NCBI GenBank assembly: GCA_014706295.1
Contig: JACSVZ010000002.1
Span: 52,486,432-52,550,431 of the forward strand
From: Lycocorax pyrrhopterus obiensis
Lineage: Eukaryota > Chordata > Aves > Passeriformes > Paradisaeidae
Reading direction: 5' to 3'
Length of the DNA stretch: 64,000 bases
A model generated the notes under the pieces. That model was not told the origin of the DNA. It was given only the letters and a program-made list of their open reading frames with translations, and did no database searches. A program made the position numbers and the translations under genes. Shown piece after piece: positions 63,901-64,000 of the stretch (positions are counted from its first letter, which is position 1; each line of letters begins with the position of its first letter).

Positions 63901-64000
63901 CCCCCACCAGTCTGGTATCTATATGGTTTATAGGATTGTGCTTTTCTCATTCTGCTGATCTGTGGAGCCTTTGAAAGAATTTGTAAAACATCCATTTTAA

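Larger units (their letters stand above)
32212..64000 (+). other. Probable long first intron (start), no proven exon
   Basis: After the donor at 32212 no open segment has the codon structure, cysteine pattern or domain of a known extracellular module up to the end of the window. The stretch therefore looks like at least 31 kb of first intron, unless the phase-matching candidate at 37681 is real. It is AT-leaning, with almost no recognisable interspersed repeats compared with the 31 kb upstream. Local features include a small tandem repeat at 54871-54907, a GC-richer patch at 49.7-49.9 kb, and A-runs near 34.16 and 57.22 kb. Long first introns poor in repeats often hold enhancers of developmental genes; that is inference. 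Confidence 0.45.

Overview
The window looks like vertebrate nuclear DNA, most likely from a bird. The main reason is four copies of the CR1 LINE (about 3.67-4.21 kb minus; 7.83-8.23, 25.66-26.11 and 27.27-28.01 kb plus). Two of the plus-strand copies end in the CR1-type tail built on ATTCTGYGATTCTGT. There are no Alu/B1-type SINEs, coding sequence is very sparse, and there is one sharp CpG island. A crocodilian or turtle cannot be excluded from CR1 alone. Everything was read by eye and nothing was aligned.

Layout. From 1 to about 31 kb the DNA is gene-poor and AT-leaning, with CR1 copies, a (TG)n tract at 5.6 kb, a weak solo-LTR candidate at 6.6-6.9 kb and a 516-bp (GGGAA)n array at 24.84-25.35 kb. 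From 31.18 to about 33.0 kb there is a CpG island. It contains the only coding exon I trust: bases 32106-32211 (+), which encode a start methionine in good context, a classical signal peptide and a phase-1 splice donor. This is the 5' end of a secreted or membrane-protein gene that I cannot name. From 32.2 kb to the end of the window I read the sequence as the beginning of a very long first intron of that gene. One weak candidate second exon at 37.68 kb matches the phase.

The most interesting unexplained signal is on the minus strand at 19.99-21.21 kb. Five short open segments are bounded by consensus-like splice sites, and all four introns (250, 113, 109 and 270 bp) keep the reading frame, ending in a stop codon. 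It may be a small gene or the 3' end of one. The predicted protein has one hydrophobic segment and a very basic C-terminus, and I do not recognise it. Two lone exon-like segments on the plus strand (11.68-11.80 and 12.01-12.24 kb) are weaker.

No bacterial-type system, CRISPR array, tRNA or rRNA gene was seen. Most long open frames here are artefacts of the GGGAA array, the CpG island, the TG tract or the CR1 copies.
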